A stretch of DNA of 5,187 bases from the NCBI GenBank assembly GCA_025451135.1, contig JANWKW010000100.1, forward strand, positions 1 through 5,187. Reading direction: 5' to 3'. This DNA is from Vulcanimicrobiia bacterium (GTDB lineage Bacteria > Vulcanimicrobiota > Vulcanimicrobiia > Vulcanimicrobiales > Vulcanimicrobiaceae). A model generated the notes under the pieces. It was not told the DNA's origin and did no database searches. It saw nothing but the letters and a program-made list of their open reading frames with translations. The stretch's first letter is position 1; the number at the start of each line of letters is the position of its first letter. Made by a program: the position numbers and the translations under genes. Below are positions 4,800-5,187 of this stretch, in pieces.

Positions 4800-5187
4800 A
4801 TGAAGAAGCTCATCGTTTTCGACCTGGACGGAACCCTGGCGGCCAGCAAGTCGGCCATCGACGCGGAGATGCAGACGCTGCTCTCGGCGCTCCTGGGCGT
4901 CGCGAAGGTCGCGGTCATCTCCGGCGGCGGCTTCCCGCAGTTCCAGGCACAGTTCCTCGCCAACCTGCCCAAGGACGAGCGGCTCGCGAACCTCTCGCTC
5001 TTGCCGACGTGCGGTACGCGCTACTATCAGTACGACGGCGGCGACTGGAAACTGCTCTACGCCGAAGATTTCACCGACGCCGAGAAGGCGAAGATCGAGA
5101 CCGAGCTGCAAAAAGCCGTCGATCAAGCCGGACACACCGTCGGGCAGACCTGGGGACCGCAGATCGAGGATCGCGGCAGTCAGATCA
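4800..5187 (+). CDS. HAD-IIB phosphatase, eukaryotic phosphomannomutase-like, N-terminal part (3' end outside window)
   Basis: 129 residues up to the right edge. HAD motif I is DLDGT, with nucleophile Asp8 and acid Asp10. Motif II is VISGG, with Ser41. The cap region follows: LLPTCGTRYYQYDGGDWKLLYAEDF (68-91) and WGPQIEDRGSQI (118-129). Motif order, the short spacing between motifs I and II, and IEDRGSQI in place of the IEFRNGM of human PMM2 place it in the HAD-IIB (C2b cap) group near phosphomannomutase-like proteins. The role would be transfer or hydrolysis of a phosphate on a sugar phosphate in the cytoplasm. Mutase versus plain phosphatase cannot be decided without the rest. The ATG at 4800 has no Shine-Dalgarno, so translation may be leaderless or start from a very short leader. 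It is divergent from the pyrophosphohydrolase gene. Confidence 0.85.
   Translation, partial: MKKLIVFDLDGTLAASKSAIDAEMQTLLSALLGVAKVAVISGGGFPQFQAQFLANLPKDERLANLSLLPTCGTRYYQYDGGDWKLLYAEDFTDAEKAKIETELQKAVDQAGHTVGQTWGPQIEDRGSQI

Noticed and set aside
4761..5135. Upstream extension of the pyrophosphohydrolase to a 232-residue protein
   Set aside because: The conserved family motif begins right after the ATG at 4760, and the extension is antisense to the HAD gene.

Overview
The window is 5187 bases of very GC-rich DNA from a bacterial chromosome. It has densely packed genes, alanine- and arginine-rich proteins and one GTG start. The large adenylyl cyclase/NB-ARC/TPR regulator, a tryptophan-less dCache sensor fragment and a eukaryote-like HAD phosphatase together recall soil lineages such as Eremiobacterota/Vulcanimicrobiota, Acidobacteria or Actinobacteria. 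I cannot place it more precisely, and this is inference. I saw no tRNA, rRNA, CRISPR array, insertion sequence or phage gene. No stretch over 300 bases lacks a gene; the longest gap is about 112 bases (660-771).

Layout. (1) 1-659, minus: the N-terminal 219 residues of an exported dCache-type ligand-sensing protein, running off the left edge. (2) 660-771: a divergent intergenic region with ribosome binding sites for both neighbours, a possible sigma-70 promoter and a small hairpin flanked by direct repeats. (3) 772-1257, plus: a small lipoprotein of unknown function with a probable beta-barrel fold. Its stop codon overlaps that of the next gene tail to tail. (4) 4760 down to 1254, minus: a three-gene operon-like run in the order COG4997/MazG-like nucleotide pyrophosphohydrolase, small polytopic membrane protein, and an 873-residue class III adenylyl cyclase fused to a STAND ATPase with a TPR-like tail. 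(5) 4761-4799: a 39-base divergent spacer holding a perfect 10-base palindrome. (6) 4800-5187, plus: the N-terminal 129 residues of a HAD-IIB phosphatase resembling eukaryotic-type phosphomannomutase, running off the right edge.

How the genes may work together. The operon puts a nucleotide house-cleaning enzyme, a membrane protein and a cAMP-producing STAND sensor under one likely promoter. The cyclase domain keeps all six catalytic residues and the ATPase keeps its Walker motifs, so a ligand-gated cAMP switch is plausible. No partner or effector is visible.

The most interesting point is in the membrane protein gene. Its reading frame meets a TAG stop in the middle of its last transmembrane helix. 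It then continues in the same frame for 19 clearly membrane-like codons to a second TAG, 10 bases before the cyclase GTG start. That second TAG and the cyclase Shine-Dalgarno sequence together form the loop of a perfect 6-base-pair hairpin. This is either a recent nonsense mutation or base error, or a readthrough-dependent arrangement that could couple translation of the two genes.
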